From contig CAXQZU010000008.1 in assembly GCA_964228555.1 (NCBI GenBank), forward strand, positions 1 through 64,000: a stretch of DNA of 64,000 nucleotides. Reading direction: 5' to 3'. The translations under genes and the position numbers were made by a program. The stretch comes from CAXQZU01 sp964228555 (lineage in GTDB: Bacteria > Planctomycetota > PLA2 > JAEUHO01). Positions 61,259 through 64,000 of this stretch are shown here, piece after piece; within the stretch, counting starts at the first letter, position 1, and every line of letters begins with the position of its first letter. The notes under the pieces are model-generated. The model was given only the letters and a program-made list of their open reading frames with translations, was not told the origin of the DNA and did not search any database.

Positions 61259-62506
61259 TCAACGGCGCGGCTTGACGCGCTCGAGGATGCGCTTCTCGCT
61301 GTCCGAGATGCGGTTGCGGCCGTCGCCCGAGCCCTCCTCGCGGCGCTCGGACGTGCCCAGGTCGACGGTCTTCTCCTCGTCGGTCTCGTCGCCCGTGTCC
61401 TCCTTCTCCAGCGGCTCCAGCGGCTTGCCGTAGAGCGAGTGCTCGAACACGTCGCGCGGGAAGAGGGCCATGTGCACCAGGCGGCCATCGATCGAGATCG
61501 CGTCGCCCACCGTGCCGTCCTTGAGCTTCACGTCGAAGGAGATGCCCACCGCGTCGGCGGCCTGCTTGCGCGGCGTGAACGTGGCCGTGCGCAGCTCGGC
61601 CAGCATCTTGTTGGCAGCGTCCGTCGCCATCTTCAGCGAGGCCTCGTCGCCCTTGGGCAGCTTGATGCCCAGCGACTTGGCGCGCAGCTCGAGGGCGGCC
61701 GCGGGGAAGGTGAGCGACTTGAGCATGGGCTCGAAGTACTCGCTCACGAACTTGTTGGTGGCGTACACCTCGAGCGCCTGCACGCGGCCGCGCACCACGG
61801 CGAGGCTGCCGACCACCGTGCCGCCGCCCTGCTTCGTGGGCCACGCGCTCATCGAGCTCTGGCACACCAGGCAGTACTCGGCGAAGTTGTCGCTCTCGCT
61901 GATCGCCGACAGGCTGCGGCGCTTGTCGCTCTCCGGCAGGAAGTCGAGGAAGTGCGACACGAACTTGGGCACGATGCTCTTGCTCGTGCTCACGAGCAGG
62001 TTCTCGCGGATGTAGGGGGGCGCGAGGAACTCGCGCACCTTGAAGTCCACCGGGGTCTTGCGCGTGTCGGCCGCCATCGAGGCCGCCATCACGTCCACCT
62101 CGCGCGCGTCCGCCGGCGGGATCAGCACGTCACGCACCACCACGCGGTCGCGACGGCCACCGTCGATCACGGTGCCGCCCGAGAGCAGCGCCACCTTCGG
62201 GCCGGGGTTCATCACGCGCAGGCGCTCGACGGCCGTGCTCTTCTCGGGCTCCGTCGCGTTGAAGGGCGCGTCGGGCACCATGGGCACCACCTCGAGCGGC
62301 ACCTCCTCGCCCAGCACGTAGATCGGGAACAGCGTCACCTGGTCGGCCTGCAGGCCCTCGGCCAGGTAGAGGTTCTTGAGGTTGGCCGCCAGCGACTTGC
62401 CCACGGCCGCGGGATCGCCCGGTGCGGGGTCCTCGGCGCGCAGCGGCGAGGCGACCGCGAGCGCGGCCAGGAAGGCAACGGGAAGGAGACGGGCGAGACG
62501 CTTCAT
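61259..62506 (-). CDS. Exported ARPP-1-like protein
   Basis: A 415-residue protein with a signal peptide (about 1-24, ARLLPVAFLAALAVASPLRA). The region about 55-150 (VTLFPIYVLGEEVPLEVVPM, ALLSGGTVIDGGRRDRVVV) resembles the ARPP-1 domain, which has been linked to ARG/rhodanese-phosphatase systems, but the rest is unassigned. The C-terminus is acidic then basic (about 380-415). ATG with GGAGG. Function unknown. Confidence 0.5.
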   Translation of the reverse strand: MKRLARLLPVAFLAALAVASPLRAEDPAPGDPAAVGKSLAANLKNLYLAEGLQADQVTLFPIYVLGEEVPLEVVPMVPDAPFNATEPEKSTAVERLRVMNPGPKVALLSGGTVIDGGRRDRVVVRDVLIPPADAREVDVMAASMAADTRKTPVDFKVREFLAPPYIRENLLVSTSKSIVPKFVSHFLDFLPESDKRRSLSAISESDNFAEYCLVCQSSMSAWPTKQGGGTVVGSLAVVRGRVQALEVYATNKFVSEYFEPMLKSLTFPAAALELRAKSLGIKLPKGDEASLKMATDAANKMLAELRTATFTPRKQAADAVGISFDVKLKDGTVGDAISIDGRLVHMALFPRDVFEHSLYGKPLEPLEKEDTGDETDEEKTVDLGTSERREEGSGDGRNRISDSEKRILERVKPRR

Positions 62507-62864
62507 GGAACCTCCGGGATGTCCAGACTCTAGCCTCCCCTGCGGCCGGGGACGGCGTGAGGCCGGGGCACCCCACGCATCCATCGGCGCAGGGGGCCTG
62601 CAACCTTGAACCCAGCGGGCCCTGCGTTGGACGCGCCTGCGCCTGCCCTCGTTCCCGCCAAGGCCACCCGCGCGCCCCCGCCCGCCAGGCTGCGAAGGCC
62701 CCAGGGCGCAGTAGACAAGACGAAGGTCCAGAAGCGGGGCTGGACCTGCATGCCAGGACGCAGGGCGGCGCCCCGCCGTTCAGATGATTGTAGATAGCAA
62801 GTGAATGGGCCAGGGGCCTTCCCGCAACCCGCCGTAGCGCGTCCTGCGCCGGATTGTGGCCCTG

Positions 62865-62888
62865 CGGGGACGGCGCAGGGCGTCCCCG
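62865..62888. repeat. Inverted repeat upstream of a -10 hexamer
   Basis: CGGGGACG (62865-62872) and CGTCCCCG (62881-62888) are complementary over an 8-nt loop, ending 4 nt before the TAGGGT hexamer. Possible operator or terminator. Confidence 0.4.
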
Positions 62889-62892
62889 GCCG

Positions 62893-62898
62893 TAGGGT
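62893..62898 (+). promoter_or_regulatory. -10-like hexamer TAGGGT
   Basis: TAGGGT lies 40 nt before the lipoprotein ATG at 62939, with GGAGG in the leader. Confidence 0.35.
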
Positions 62899-62938
62899 AG
62901 CCCCGCGGCGGGGCCCGTGCCCCCGCCCCGGAGGCCGC

Positions 62939-64000
62939 ATGCCCAAGTCCCTTCCCGCGGCCCTGCTCGTGCTGTGCGCGCTGGTCCTGCCCGCGTGCAG
63001 CACGACGGCCGAGGACCCGCCGCCCGACGCCCTGCTCTTCATCGCCGACGGGCGCCAGGCCGGCGTGTTCGAGCTCTTCGCCTGCGACGCCTACGGGCAG
63101 GGCCTGCGGGTGGTGAGCGGCTCGCTCATCGCCACGTCCGACGTGCAGGACTTCGCCTGGAGCCCGGGCCGCCAGCTGGTGGCCTTCCGTGCCGACCGCG
63201 ACAGCGATGACCGCTACGAGCTCTACGTCGCCGACATCGTCAACGGCGGCTCGCCCGTGCGGGTGTCGGGTGCCCTCGCTGCCGGGGGCAACGTGCAGGG
63301 CGGGTTTGCCTGGCGTGACGACGGCCTGCGCCTCGCGTACGTCGCCGACGCCAGCGTGCCCGGCCAGCCCGAGCTGTTCGTCGCCTCGCTGTCGGGCTCG
63401 GCAGCGCGCGTCTCGCCGACGCTCGCTGCCGGCGGCTACGTGGGCACCTTCGCCTGGCAGCCGGGCGGGCTGCGGCTTGCCTTCCTCGCCGACGTGGACG
63501 GGCTGGGCCGCGAGGTCCTGCACACCGTCTCGGCCGAGGGCACGGGCCTGTCGGCCGACAACGCCGTGGCGGGCAGCGCGCAGTCCCTCGCGTGGGCGCC
63601 CAGCGGCACGCGACTGGCGGTGCTGGCCGACGTCGCCAACGACGGCCGCCTTGCGCTGCGCACGCTGGACGCGCTGGGCGGCGATGCCCAGGACGCCAGC
63701 GCGCTGGCCTCGGCCGCCAACCCGCTGGCCAGCGTGCACTCCTTCGCGTGGCGCGACGACGGCCTGCGCCTTGCCTGCCTGGCCGACCGCAGCGTGGCTG
63801 GCCGGCTCGACGCCTGGGCCGCGGACCCTGACGGCAGCGACCAGGCCTCGCTGCACGTCGCCCCGGCCGGTCGCGACGTGCTTGCCGTGCTGTGCCAGCC
63901 GCAAGGCACGCGCGTGGCGGTGCTGGTGGAGGACGCTGCCAGCGGCCTGCCCACGCTGCGCATCGCCGAGGACGACGGGACGCTGGACCTCTCGGTCGTG
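62939..64000 (+). CDS. Lipoprotein with TolB-like beta-propeller repeats (cut by window end)
   Basis: At least 354 codons, no stop in the window. Signal peptide with lipobox LPACS (Cys20). The rest is made of ~60-residue blade repeats with the pattern FAWxxDGLRLAxLAD: near residues 125, 185, 222 and 270 (FAWRDDGLRLAYVAD, FAWQPGGLRLAFLAD, LAWAPSGTRLAVLAD, FAWRDDGLRLACLAD). This is a PD40/WD40-like propeller as in TolB, probably a periplasmic interaction or sensor protein. The 3' end is outside the window. Confidence 0.8.
   Translation, partial: MPKSLPAALLVLCALVLPACSTTAEDPPPDALLFIADGRQAGVFELFACDAYGQGLRVVSGSLIATSDVQDFAWSPGRQLVAFRADRDSDDRYELYVADIVNGGSPVRVSGALAAGGNVQGGFAWRDDGLRLAYVADASVPGQPELFVASLSGSAARVSPTLAAGGYVGTFAWQPGGLRLAFLADVDGLGREVLHTVSAEGTGLSADNAVAGSAQSLAWAPSGTRLAVLADVANDGRLALRTLDALGGDAQDASALASAANPLASVHSFAWRDDGLRLACLADRSVAGRLDAWAADPDGSDQASLHVAPAGRDVLAVLCQPQGTRVAVLVEDAASGLPTLRIAEDDGTLDLSVV

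Larger units (their letters stand above)
62507..62938. other. 432-bp intergenic region without a supported gene
   Basis: It lies between divergent genes. It contains a GC-poor patch (62780-62813, around GTAGATAGCAAGTGAATG) and a stem-loop (62865-62888). A 64-codon reading frame at 62606-62797 has no ATG/GTG start or Shine-Dalgarno, and I do not call it. Confidence 0.6.

Noticed and set aside
62606..62797. 64-codon open reading frame in the 62.5-62.9 kb gap
   Set aside because: No ATG/GTG start with a ribosome site, basic low-complexity product, codon bias unlike the neighbours.

Overview
The window is very GC-rich chromosomal DNA (well above 65% G+C by eye), densely packed with about 57 protein genes on both strands and one tRNA. 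I see no rRNA, CRISPR array, insertion sequence, prophage or classical transcription factor. A paired DUF1800/DUF1501 locus with a Tat signal, a futalosine-pathway menaquinone gene (mqnD), an N-acetyl/N-succinyl-ornithine-type carbamoyltransferase, a type-2 IleRS and many secreted proteins of unknown function suggest a high-GC member of the Planctomycetota or a nearby phylum. This is inference; there is no rRNA marker in the window.

Layout. 1-336: gene-free, hairpin-rich. 337-9069: SLC13-type transporter, thiolase, mqnD with a long disordered N-terminus, kbl, a SpoU-type RNA methyltransferase, a DUF937-like protein, ferredoxin and carbamoyltransferase. 9168-15586: GAF-SpoIIE phosphatase, ileS, and an FtsX-type permease with its ATPase. 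15583-23545: membrane protein, PASTA protein, TPR protein, Nat-type ABC exporter, M19 dipeptidase and HtpX protease. 23620-32465: methyltransferase, secreted unknown, CinA-N protein, tRNA-Ala(CGC), divergent PGK, MlaF-like ATPase, RNase HIII and TLC-like carrier. 32495-46831: bacilliredoxin, metalloprotease, CvpA, SPFH-SHOCT, lipoprotein, a NifB-like protein without its cysteines, secreted VWA protein, aldehyde dehydrogenase, EgtB with a DsrE partner, and a 27-residue peptide. 47037-53034: a phosphonate block. 53404-64000: DUF1800/DUF1501, ilvE, a TIGR03790-like secreted protein, LpxH-like phosphoesterase, an ARPP-1-like secreted protein and a truncated beta-propeller lipoprotein.

The most coherent system is the phosphonate block. 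A PEP mutase fused to a nucleotidyltransferase, a two-subunit phosphonopyruvate decarboxylase, an aminoethylphosphonate (AEP) aminotransferase and a second, LicC/PntC-like nucleotidyltransferase run on the minus strand, the last four with overlapping ends. A CDP-alcohol phosphatidyltransferase with a complete active site lies 0.7 kb away on the opposite strand. Together they could make CMP-AEP and place it on a lipid, i.e. an aminoethylphosphonolipid pathway. The mutase has an unusual EDN...CS version of the EDK...NS motif.

Expression signals are unusually readable. At least 14 genes have a TANNNT -10-like hexamer only 6-9 nt before the start codon and no Shine-Dalgarno, as expected for leaderless mRNAs. 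Other operon-first genes have the hexamer further upstream and a GGAG-type Shine-Dalgarno. By my count about two thirds of genes end in TAG, none in TAA, and two convergent pairs share one CTAG as both stop codons.
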